64,000 bases of DNA. It comes from an uncultured Clostridia bacterium (lineage in GTDB: Bacteria; Bacillota; Clostridia; Christensenellales; UBA1242). The stretch is taken from the NCBI GenBank assembly GCA_934746645.1, contig CAKVFE010000001.1, positions 751,483 to 815,482 of the forward strand. Direction: 5' to 3'. Below are positions 17,830-26,277 of this stretch, one piece after another (within the stretch, counting starts at the first letter, position 1; each line of letters opens with the position of its first letter). Made by a program: the position numbers and the translations under genes. Below the pieces are notes generated by a model. That model had not been told where the DNA came from, made no database searches, and was given only the letters and a program-made list of their open reading frames with translations.

Positions 17830-18629
17830 GAGCATATAAATCAATATTTAAAATAAGATTTATCAATACTCTCCAATACCGAACAGCAGCTATTGCAGGA
17901 GTATTGACTCAGTTTGCTTGGGGACTGATGTACATAATGCTGTATAAAGCATTTTATTCACAAGGCAACATACCAGACAATTTTTCTTTACAACAAATGG
18001 TTAGTTATATATGGCTTCAACAAATGTTCTTTGTATATTTTGCTACATTTGATAGAAACAAAGAAATAATTGGTCAGATAGAACAGGGCAATATATGTTA
18101 TGAAATGGTAAGACCAATCAATCTATATGCCAATTGGTTTACAACAGTTTATGCAGAGAAAATATCCAAAACATTATTAAGATTTGTGCCAGTATTGATT
18201 TTCTCTATATTACTTCCTGCTGGCTGGGGTATTGGATTGCCAGATTCAATATGGGCATTTTTACTAAGTATATTCAATATAGTTTTAGGTGGTATGCTTA
18301 CTGTCGCTCTTAGTCTTATATGCTATTGCTTACTATTCCAGACAATGTCATCTTTGGGAGTATTTTCAATATTCTCAACCATTGCATCTTTGTTGGGTGG
18401 GTCATTGATACCTATTCCGTTGACGCCAGTATGGTTTCAAAAATTACTTAACTTTTTCCCATTTAGATACATAAGCGATTTACCTTTCCGTACTTATGTA
18501 GGCAGTATTCCAATTACTGATGCATTGATACAGACCGGTGTTCAAGTAGCTTGGGTTGTACTATTTATGGTATTAGGCAACTTGTATCTTAAACACAATC
18601 TTAAAAAAGTAGAAGTGCAGGGAGGTTAA
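17826..18629 (+). CDS. ABC-2 type permease (COG4587-like)
   Basis: 267 residues with six hydrophobic segments, sharing an ATGA overlap with the ATPase gene. The sequence after the first segment (QLAQ-like YIWLQQMFF, then GNICYEMVRPINLYANWF) matches the ABC2_membrane_6 type of exporter permease. It forms the membrane pore with the next gene. Confidence 0.9.
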   Translation: MRAYKSIFKIRFINTLQYRTAAIAGVLTQFAWGLMYIMLYKAFYSQGNIPDNFSLQQMVSYIWLQQMFFVYFATFDRNKEIIGQIEQGNICYEMVRPINLYANWFTTVYAEKISKTLLRFVPVLIFSILLPAGWGIGLPDSIWAFLLSIFNIVLGGMLTVALSLICYCLLFQTMSSLGVFSIFSTIASLLGGSLIPIPLTPVWFQKLLNFFPFRYISDLPFRTYVGSIPITDALIQTGVQVAWVVLFMVLGNLYLKHNLKKVEVQGG

Positions 18630-18632
18630 GTT

Positions 18633-19412
18633 ATGTTGTATTTTAAATTTTTAAAAATGCATTTAAAAAAGCTTATGCAATATAGATTATCATTTTTGTT
18701 AAGCTTGATTGCTCAAACTTTGACTTCTTCAATGATGCTTGTCGGAATGTATTTTCTATTTGATAGATTTAATGCAGTTAAGGGTTGGACATTTAGTCAG
18801 GTAGCCATTTCTTATGCTATAGTATTTGTATGCTTCTCATTTACCGAATGTTTCTTTAGAGGTGTTGACCAATTTTCAAAATGTGTAAAATCAGGTAGCC
18901 TAGATACATTCTTTACAAAACCTAGAGGTATACTTCATCAAGTTATATGCAGTGAAGTCGAATTTTCCAAAATTGGAAGATTGATTGTAGCATTGGTTGT
19001 TCTTATATATGCTTGCTGTATACAACCATTTAGTTGGACTTGGTTAAAAATACTAGATATATTCCTTATGATAATATGTGGTATAGTTATATTTTTATCA
19101 TTGTTTTTACTGGGAGCTTCTTGGAGTATAGTTACTATAGAAGGTACAGAAGTAGTCAACATATTTACTGATGGTGGACGAGAATTGTGCCAATATCCAT
19201 TGGATATATATGGAGATGCTATAAAAAAGATATTTACTTATATTATCCCATTTGCTTGTTTTAACTATCTTCCAATGAGATATATATTTGATATGCCCAA
19301 TAGCACAATTTGGGGCAATGCACTAGCTCCATTGTATGGAATGTTGTTTATAATTCCGGCATATTTAATCTTCAGATTAGCTCTTAAGAAGTATAATTCT
19401 ACTGGTACATAA
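18633..19412 (+). CDS. ABC-2 type permease (COG3694-like)
   Basis: 259 residues, six hydrophobic segments, with GGAGG spanning the end of the previous gene. The repeated layout with the first permease (GSLDTFFTKPRG in place of GNICYEMVRPIN) shows the two are paralogues forming a heterodimeric pore. ATPase-permease-permease is the standard order for this exporter family. The operon ends at the terminator at 19443. Confidence 0.9.
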   Translation: MLYFKFLKMHLKKLMQYRLSFLLSLIAQTLTSSMMLVGMYFLFDRFNAVKGWTFSQVAISYAIVFVCFSFTECFFRGVDQFSKCVKSGSLDTFFTKPRGILHQVICSEVEFSKIGRLIVALVVLIYACCIQPFSWTWLKILDIFLMIICGIVIFLSLFLLGASWSIVTIEGTEVVNIFTDGGRELCQYPLDIYGDAIKKIFTYIIPFACFNYLPMRYIFDMPNSTIWGNALAPLYGMLFIIPAYLIFRLALKKYNSTGT

Positions 19413-19442
19413 TTGTAGAAAAAATATTTTAAATGTGATAAA

Positions 19443-19479
19443 ATTAGAATAGTTTTATAAAAACTGTTCTAATTTTTTT
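19443..19479 (+). terminator. Terminator of the ABC operon
   Basis: Stem ATTAGAATAGTTT/AAACTGTTCTAAT with one mismatch, then seven T. Confidence 0.88.
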
Positions 19480-19517
19480 ATTTCTACTATAAGTAGTAAT
19501 AGTTTTAAGGAGAAGAT

Positions 19518-19994
19518 ATGTTTACAGCAAAAACTGATATTAATAAAGAAATACAAAAAGAATTGTCACGACCATTGTATATTATGAGTATAGTGGCTTT
19601 GGTTATAGGTATAGTTGGTATGGTTGCTTATGTTGTATTAGGTACTATATTTGACAATCCAGAGATTGAATATATGTTGGCTTTTTCTTTTCCATTTGCA
19701 TTTGGATTGGTGCTACTAATAACTATCAACAAACTATGTAAAAATGCAGATAAAATCCCACAATACAACCAATATACTTTTGAAGAAGAATATTTTATGG
19801 CTACTACATATCGCCGTGGCGAAAATGTAGGCACAGTCAAATTGTATTATAAAGACTTAGCTAAAAGTAGAGAAAGTAAAAATTATATTTTTATGTATCT
19901 TAACAAATACTCAGCAGTAGCAGTTGCAAAAGACCAATTAAACAGTGACGAACTTATTTTGTTGCGTTCATTTTTAGGTTTAAAATTGGTGTAA
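19518..19994 (+). CDS. Membrane protein with YcxB-like C-terminal domain
   Basis: 158 residues with AAGGAG upstream. Two membrane segments (about 22-43 and 53-73) are followed by a soluble domain (FEEEYFMATTYR to LLRSFLGLKL) with the strand pattern and terminal LRSFLG of YcxB-like domains, which are PH-like. Role unknown. Confidence 0.8.
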   Translation: MFTAKTDINKEIQKELSRPLYIMSIVALVIGIVGMVAYVVLGTIFDNPEIEYMLAFSFPFAFGLVLLITINKLCKNADKIPQYNQYTFEEEYFMATTYRRGENVGTVKLYYKDLAKSRESKNYIFMYLNKYSAVAVAKDQLNSDELILLRSFLGLKLV

Positions 19995-20070
19995 AATAAA
20001 ATTTGATAAATGATATACAATTAAATAATAGACAGAAAATTAAATAATAAATATAAAATTAAATAAGAAA

Positions 20071-20106
20071 AAAGACATTACAATTTATGTGTAATGTCTT
20101 TTTTTT
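20071..20106. terminator. Shared terminator between convergent genes
   Basis: Perfect 11-bp stem AAAGACATTAC/GTAATGTCTTT with T and A tails on either side. The short direct repeats AAATTAAATAA occur three times just before it. Confidence 0.88.
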
Positions 20107-20163
20107 AAATAATGTATTTGTATTTTTTATATAACTTAAAATTATTGATAGACACATTAAATA

Positions 20164-22245
20164 TTAGATTTTACTAAATTGGCTATTGTATAGGTTGTAG
20201 TAGAAACCTTGTTTTTTAAGCAATTCTTTATGAGTGCCTTGTTCGATAATGTTACCTTTGTTCATAACCAATATCAAATCCGAATTTACTATAGTTGATA
20301 ATCTGTGTGCAACTACAAAGCTTGTTCTGCCTTCCATCATTGTGTTAAATGCGTTTTGAATCAATAGTTCGGTACGAGTATCAATGTTAGATGTAGCTTC
20401 ATCTAGTATCAACATAGGTGGTTTTGTAAGCATTATTCTTGCAATACAAATAAGTTGTTTTTGACCTTGTGATAAGTTGTCGCCACCTTCACTAACTATT
20501 GTGTCATATCCGTTTTCTAATGATTGGATATAATCGTGAGCGTGAGCAAGTTTTGCTGCTTTTATCATTTCGGCATCACTGGCATCTGGTTTGCCATACT
20601 TTAAGTTTTCTCTAATGCTTGCATTAAACAACCAAGTATCTTGCAATACCATACCATATTTATCTCTTAAAGATGCTCTTGTTATTTTTGTAATAGGTTT
20701 TTCAGATACCAATATCTCACCACTATTGACATCATAGAATCTCATTAGTAAGTTAATCATAGTAGACTTACCACAACCGGTAGGCCCAACAATAGCAACT
20801 CTTTGACCTTTCTTAACACTTACATTAAGATTTTCAATTAATTTTTTATTAGGCACATAAGAGAAGTTGACATCTTTTATTTCTACATCTCCATTACATT
20901 TTTCTAGTACTTCATTGTCTTTATCACTGACTTCATCTTCAATATCAAGGACATTGACAACACGCCTTGCTGAAGCATAACTTGCTTGTAAGTCACTAAA
21001 TACATCACTTATTTCGTTAAATGGTTTAATGTACTTATTGGCGTAGTTAAGTAGTACAGATATATTACCAATAGTCATATTGCCTTGTATTGCAGATAGT
21101 GTACCCATTATTGCAACTATGGCATAAATGACACCATTGATAAATCTAGAAAATGGATTGGTTAGGGAAGAGTAGAACATTGCCTTTTCGCTTTGCTCAG
21201 CAAGGTTTTTGTTTATCTTCTCAAATTTTTCTATGGACCTATCTTCATAATTAAATGCTTTTACAATTCGTTGGTTGCCCAACATCTCTAGTATTACTCC
21301 AGACGCATCGCCTAAAGTCTTAGCTTGTCGTCTAAAGTATTTATCTGCCTTAAATGCTATAAATGCTGTTACAAATACAGAAAGTGGAGTAAGTGCAACT
21401 ATTATTGCAGATATAGTAACATTAAGTTTAAACATCATAACAATAGTTAATACAATAGAGATACCTGCATCAAATATTGTTGTCATACCTTCTAGGAAAC
21501 CATCAGATATTACATCGACATCGTTAATCATACGACTTTGCAAATCGCCGTGACTACTACCATCTATATATTTAAGTGGAACTCTGTTAAGTTTTTTAAA
21601 TAATCCAATACGAACAAGTCTATCTGTTTTAAAACTTAAAATATTGTCAGCATAAATATACAACCATCTAAAGAAACAAAATCCTACAGCAACTATTGCT
21701 AAGTATAAAATATTTGTTTTTAGTTCGGCAAAATTGACATTGTTGGCACCGACTATACAGTCTATAGCTCTACCAGAAAGTATAGGAATATACAATTCTA
21801 GTACAGAGTTGATAAGTGCGAACAACAAACATAGTACCATGTGCCAAACATTAGGTTTAAGATACTTGGCAAGATTTTTTAAGACCTTTGGCTTTTTAGG
21901 ACGGTGGAATCTTTCAAGTTTCGCTCCCGGTGTACCTAAAATAATACCAGGGTCATTAAATTTTTGTTTTCTATCTTCTGAAGCAAATGATGGGCTATCT
22001 TGGTTGATAACATTGGTGCCCATTGGCTTTGGAACTTCTACAGCAGGTTGTGCTTTTTCCGGATTATTAAATGACGGAGCAGGCAATTTTGCTATTTCTT
22101 TTTGTAATGCACGATATTCTTTTTCTTCAAACTTTGGCTTTTGTGGCTTTTCGTGCTTTGGAAGTTTCTGATATTCGGTTAAAATATTTTCACGATTTTT
22201 CTTTTCGTCATTAACTTCATTTTGATTGTTTTTATCGTTTTCCAT
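20164..22245 (-). CDS. Heterodimeric ABC exporter, catalytically competent subunit
   Basis: 693 residues from the ATG at 22245, seven bases after AAGGAGG; a start 17 codons upstream would lie inside the previous gene. The N-terminus is a 130-residue charged, Pro/Lys-rich cytoplasmic extension. A six-helix transmembrane domain follows. The NBD has Walker A GPTGCGKST, signature LSQGQKQL, Walker B LILDEATSN with the catalytic Glu, and switch AHRLST. It pairs with the gene at 22256. The partner's NBD has the degenerate site, so this subunit contributes the canonical residues. Confidence 0.94.
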   Translation of the reverse strand: MENDKNNQNEVNDEKKNRENILTEYQKLPKHEKPQKPKFEEKEYRALQKEIAKLPAPSFNNPEKAQPAVEVPKPMGTNVINQDSPSFASEDRKQKFNDPGIILGTPGAKLERFHRPKKPKVLKNLAKYLKPNVWHMVLCLLFALINSVLELYIPILSGRAIDCIVGANNVNFAELKTNILYLAIVAVGFCFFRWLYIYADNILSFKTDRLVRIGLFKKLNRVPLKYIDGSSHGDLQSRMINDVDVISDGFLEGMTTIFDAGISIVLTIVMMFKLNVTISAIIVALTPLSVFVTAFIAFKADKYFRRQAKTLGDASGVILEMLGNQRIVKAFNYEDRSIEKFEKINKNLAEQSEKAMFYSSLTNPFSRFINGVIYAIVAIMGTLSAIQGNMTIGNISVLLNYANKYIKPFNEISDVFSDLQASYASARRVVNVLDIEDEVSDKDNEVLEKCNGDVEIKDVNFSYVPNKKLIENLNVSVKKGQRVAIVGPTGCGKSTMINLLMRFYDVNSGEILVSEKPITKITRASLRDKYGMVLQDTWLFNASIRENLKYGKPDASDAEMIKAAKLAHAHDYIQSLENGYDTIVSEGGDNLSQGQKQLICIARIMLTKPPMLILDEATSNIDTRTELLIQNAFNTMMEGRTSFVVAHRLSTIVNSDLILVMNKGNIIEQGTHKELLKKQGFYYNLYNSQFSKI

Positions 22246-22255
22246 TTTAACCTCC

Positions 22256-23989
22256 TTACTTTGTTTGTGATTCGTATATTTCTTTATATACTTCACAACT
22301 TTCCATTAATTCTTTGTGTTTGCCTATTCCAACCACATTGCCTTTATCAAGTACAATTATTTGGTCCGAATTTCTTATTGTGTTGACACGCTGACTTACC
22401 AAAAATACTGTAGCGTCTTTTGCATCAGTTTTTATTGCGTGTCTAAGATTTGCGTCTGTCTGGAAGTCTAGTGCACTAGCACTATCATCTAGTATAAGTA
22501 TTTCTGGATTGCCCACAAACGCTCTAGCAATAGTCAATCTTTGTCTTTGACCACCAGAAAAGTTTTTTCCACCGGCTTGAACTTTATAATCTAGTTTGCC
22601 GTCAAGTTCTTTTACAAATTCTTCTGCTTGTGCAGTTCTGATAGCTCTATATATTTCTTCATCAGTAGCATCTGGTTTTCGCCATTGCATATTTTCTCTA
22701 ATTGTTCCAGAGAAAAGTACTGATTTTTGTGGGACTATACCCATAAGTCCTCTTAAAGTACTTAAGTTGTATTCTTTTACATCTTTACCTTTAATTTTTA
22801 CAGTACCTTTTGTTGTATCATAAAAACGAGGAATAAGGTTTACAACTGTACTTTTACCACTACCAGTACCACCAATGATACCTATAGTTTGCCCTTTCTT
22901 AACTTTAAGGTTTAAGTTGTTGATAGCATTTTTTGACATATTAGGATAAGCAAAACTGACATTTTTAAATTCTACTTCATATTCGCTATCTTCTATCTCA
23001 TTGTGTTCGGTAATAACTGCTGTAGCGTGCTTGGGACTACTGATACTTGGGGTAGTGTTAAATACTTCATTGACACGCTTCCCACAGTTGATAGCTTTGA
23101 TAAGTGCAACTATAATATTAGCTAAAGATATAAGTGCAGCTGAAATTTGGGTTAGATAGTTGATAAAAGCGATTATTTGTCCTTGAGTTAATGCTCCGAC
23201 ATTGACTTGTATTCCGCCAAACCATAGTATTGCAACTATTGAAAAGTTAATTATGGTAGAAGTCAATGGGTTAAGTAGGGAAGATACTGCTGATACTTTT
23301 ATAGAACTTCTAGATAGCTTCTCTGTTGCTTTTTCAAATCGGGTTTCTTCATAATCTTGTTTGTTAAATGATCTTATTACTCTAGCACCTTGTAGGTTTT
23401 CTCTAGTGATATTGGATACATTATCAAGATTTTTTTGAGTGTTGTCATAAAGTGGAACAGTTGCTTTTAAAATGATAATTACGACTGCAAGTATTAGTGG
23501 TGCAGCAACTAGGAATATTAGTGACAATTTTAAATCTATTGTCATAGCCATAATCATAGAACCGATAAGTAAAAAAGGTGTACGCATAACCATTCTGATA
23601 ACCATAGATATAGCTTGTTGTATACGAGTTACATCGTGAGTAATACGGTTGTTGATTGTTGCTGTGCTATATTTGTCTAGCTCCACATGTGAAAAGGTAT
23701 TTATCTTTTTGTATAAGTCACTTCTCATACTGCTACCAATACCTACTGACGCTCTAGCAGCAAGTTTTTGAGAAATGATAGATACTACAATACCTACGAC
23801 ATTTAGTCCAATAACTATAGCACCATAAGTTAAAATATACTTAGTATCATTGTTGGCGACGCCGACATCAATCATTGATGCTATTAGTATAGGAATAATC
23901 AATTCGGTTATAGTTTCGATAAGTTTGAAAGTTGGACCAAATATGATTTCCTTAATATAGGACTTAAAATATTTTTTAAAATTTTTCAT
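22256..23989 (-). CDS. Heterodimeric ABC exporter, degenerate-site subunit
   Basis: 577 residues: a six-helix exporter TMD and an NBD with Walker A GGTGSGKST and an intact signature FSGGQRQRL. Walker B reads LILDDSASAL (Asp instead of the catalytic Glu) and the switch reads VSQRVNT (Gln instead of His). This asymmetry is characteristic of heterodimeric multidrug-type exporters (LmrCD, TM287/288). First gene of a two-gene operon. AAGGTAG serves as ribosome site. A 24-bp palindrome lies about 80 bases upstream. Confidence 0.94.
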   Translation of the reverse strand: MKNFKKYFKSYIKEIIFGPTFKLIETITELIIPILIASMIDVGVANNDTKYILTYGAIVIGLNVVGIVVSIISQKLAARASVGIGSSMRSDLYKKINTFSHVELDKYSTATINNRITHDVTRIQQAISMVIRMVMRTPFLLIGSMIMAMTIDLKLSLIFLVAAPLILAVVIIILKATVPLYDNTQKNLDNVSNITRENLQGARVIRSFNKQDYEETRFEKATEKLSRSSIKVSAVSSLLNPLTSTIINFSIVAILWFGGIQVNVGALTQGQIIAFINYLTQISAALISLANIIVALIKAINCGKRVNEVFNTTPSISSPKHATAVITEHNEIEDSEYEVEFKNVSFAYPNMSKNAINNLNLKVKKGQTIGIIGGTGSGKSTVVNLIPRFYDTTKGTVKIKGKDVKEYNLSTLRGLMGIVPQKSVLFSGTIRENMQWRKPDATDEEIYRAIRTAQAEEFVKELDGKLDYKVQAGGKNFSGGQRQRLTIARAFVGNPEILILDDSASALDFQTDANLRHAIKTDAKDATVFLVSQRVNTIRNSDQIIVLDKGNVVGIGKHKELMESCEVYKEIYESQTK

Positions 23990-24071
23990 AAAGTCTACCT
24001 TTTATTGTTTTATTAAATCATTGTATCAATTTTATTGTAAAAAACAAAATCAAAACGCCAACAAAAATAAA

Positions 24072-24095
24072 AAATACTAGTATATACTAGTATTT
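24072..24095. promoter_or_regulatory. 24-bp perfect palindrome upstream of the ABC exporter
   Basis: Self-complementary sequence built from two TACTAGTA-type half-sites around a TATA centre. Its position upstream of the exporter operon fits an operator for a dimeric repressor, but no regulator gene is adjacent. A terminator role on the plus strand (T-rich run follows) is the alternative. Confidence 0.55.
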
Positions 24096-24127
24096 ATTTT
24101 TTTTATTATATTTTTTTAATGATAAAA

Positions 24128-24165
24128 TTGTTAAAAAACACTTACCCATAATAAGTAAGTGTTTT
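24128..24165 (-). terminator. Terminator of the zinc-ribbon membrane protein
   Basis: Read on the minus strand: 11-bp stem AAAACACTTAC/GTAAGTGTTTT then a T run. Confidence 0.85.
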
Positions 24166-24175
24166 GCATATATCA

Positions 24176-24664
24176 TTATTTATCCAATGTAGAATTACAG
24201 TATGTGCAGACCCATTTGCCGTCTTGCTCTGTAAGGTTGGCACCACAGTTAGGGCATTTGTGATTTCTAACTTTTTTATTGGTTGTTGATACTTCGTCTT
24301 TTTCAAATTTGTAACCAGTCAAATATCTTTTTTCTATAAGGATATTTATTATTTGTTTTACTTGTTCTTCGTTAGCGTTGCCTATCGAATTAGAAATAGT
24401 TTTTACATCAGTAATGCCATCAACTGTTATCATATCATATATAGAAGATTGTTTTACTTTTTCTCCATAAGCAATCCATAGTATTGGTGCACCATAAAAA
24501 CCACATACTACCATAATGATACCTACAACCATAAGTGCTATCATTGCACCACCATATATAGCACCAAAAATAATAGCAGGAATACCTACAACAAATCCTA
24601 TTGAAAATAAAATAGAAATAATTAAAAGTTTTTTACAATCTTTTTTAATGTCTTTGTTTTTCAT
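24176..24664 (-). CDS. Two-TM protein with C-terminal zinc ribbon
   Basis: 162 residues from the ATG at 24664, which has AAGGTGAAAG upstream; an ATG 18 bases earlier is less likely. Two hydrophobic segments (about 12-34 and 38-65) are followed by a helical segment (ISNSIGNANEEQVKQIINIL) resembling a small winged-helix/PCI-like unit. The end is a zinc ribbon (CPNCG and CTYC). Function unknown; transcribed away from the MFS gene at 24753. Confidence 0.8.
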   Translation of the reverse strand: MKNKDIKKDCKKLLIISILFSIGFVVGIPAIIFGAIYGGAMIALMVVGIIMVVCGFYGAPILWIAYGEKVKQSSIYDMITVDGITDVKTISNSIGNANEEQVKQIINILIEKRYLTGYKFEKDEVSTTNKKVRNHKCPNCGANLTEQDGKWVCTYCNSTLDK

Positions 24665-24752
24665 ATCTTTCACCTTACGCATATTGTATCAAAAGTGTAT
24701 GGGAATAGCAAATATTTTGTATTAAATCATTATATTATCACACACTAATATT

Positions 24753-26123
24753 ATGAAAAATGTAGCAAGTAAAATGTGTTATGGAATAGGCAATTTGGGC
24801 TATAGTGTTGTCAATCAGACTATCACTAACTTTTTTATGTTCTTTGGTACAAGTGTGTTAAAAGTGCCGGGTTCATTGATTGGATTGGCTGTGGCTATAA
24901 GCACAGTGTGGGACGCTGTCACAGACCCAGTAGTTGGATTTATATCTGACAATCACCAACTTGGCAAACTCGGATATCGTAATGGCTATATATTGATTGG
25001 TACACTAGGGGTAAGTATTGTCAATATTTTTATTTGGTGTATACCATTAAATCTAAGTGTGGGTGTTAAGTTTGTGTGGGTACTTGTTTGTCTATTGCTC
25101 AACGAAACATTTTGCACATTGTATTCTACACCTTATGGTGCTTTGGGTGGAGATATAGTAAGTAGCTATAATGACCGAACCGAAATTCAAATATACAAAA
25201 CAATATTTTTTATATTGGGTATGGTTTTGCCAAGTGTACTTCTATATATCTTTTTACCTAATACACCACAATATCCACAAGGTCAACTTAATCCAGTTGG
25301 ATATAGATATATAGCTTTTGTGTGTAGCATAATTATGCTTGTGTGTGGGATAGTGTGCGTGCTAGGAACTTTAAAGTGTACACATACCAAAACTAGCGAA
25401 ACTAAAAAGTTTAGCATAAAAGAATTGCTTAAAGAATATAGAGATAGTTTTAAAAATTATCATCAAAGACTTGTTATTATTGGATATTCGTTATCTATGA
25501 TAAGTTCGGCTATTCTTACTAGTGTTGGACTTCATTTCTTCACATATTGTTTTGGATATAGTAGTTTAAAAATAACCATATTATTGTCAGCATTACTATT
25601 GTTTATGGCAATAAGTCAACCTTTTTGGTACAATCTAAGCAAAAAGGAAGACAAAAAACCTGCATTACTTACAGGATTGTTGGTGTCTATAGTAGGCGTT
25701 ATAGTTATTATGCTAAGCTATGTATTTAAAGATGTCTTGGGTAATATGTCTTTTTATATCATTTTGATGGCTATATGTATTGTCGGTTTTGGAACTGGTA
25801 CTTTATATAGTCTACCAGCTAGTATGTATCTTGATGTTGGTAAATACATCAATCCACAAGATGACAACGGTGCAACTATGCAGAGTTTCCTTACTTTCTC
25901 ATATAATATTGCCAATGCTATAGCATTGTTTGTGGTGGGTGTTTTGCTAGATGTAATTAAGTTTAATCCTAATGAAAGTTATCAGACAAGACCTACCCAA
26001 ACAGGTATTGCAATAATTTTGTTTTTAGGTGCATTGCTAAGTCTTATAAGTTCGTTTTTAGTTTTTTCAAAATATAAATTAAAACAAAAACATTTTGAAA
26101 ATGACAATGTGACCACTGATTAG
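24753..26123 (+). CDS. MFS transporter, GPH sugar:cation symporter type
   Basis: 456 residues, twelve hydrophobic segments. The N-terminus (YGIGNLGYSVV, then WDAVTDPVVGFISD) is the hallmark of the glycoside-pentoside-hexuronide family; the Asp-rich loop binds the coupling cation. Sugar import is likely, with the substrate unknown. The GH29 fucosidase gene at 28219 is nearby but separated by alaS. No Shine-Dalgarno site is visible before the ATG. Confidence 0.9.
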   Translation: MKNVASKMCYGIGNLGYSVVNQTITNFFMFFGTSVLKVPGSLIGLAVAISTVWDAVTDPVVGFISDNHQLGKLGYRNGYILIGTLGVSIVNIFIWCIPLNLSVGVKFVWVLVCLLLNETFCTLYSTPYGALGGDIVSSYNDRTEIQIYKTIFFILGMVLPSVLLYIFLPNTPQYPQGQLNPVGYRYIAFVCSIIMLVCGIVCVLGTLKCTHTKTSETKKFSIKELLKEYRDSFKNYHQRLVIIGYSLSMISSAILTSVGLHFFTYCFGYSSLKITILLSALLLFMAISQPFWYNLSKKEDKKPALLTGLLVSIVGVIVIMLSYVFKDVLGNMSFYIILMAICIVGFGTGTLYSLPASMYLDVGKYINPQDDNGATMQSFLTFSYNIANAIALFVVGVLLDVIKFNPNESYQTRPTQTGIAIILFLGALLSLISSFLVFSKYKLKQKHFENDNVTTD

Positions 26124-26277
26124 TAAAGTGATTTTTGGAAGTTGTAGACTAAGTAAGATATTGATATGGTTGAAGTATTTATTAAGTTTATAATATAATC
26201 TTAATTTATTAATTGAAAAAATATGGCAAGTGTGGTATCATTTAAAAGCAAAATTTTTATTTGGTAAGGATTATATT

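Noticed and set aside
21734..22171. 145-codon plus-strand frame opposite the ABC exporter
   Set aside because: Shadow of the N-terminal extension of the exporter on the other strand; no promoter or ribosome site.
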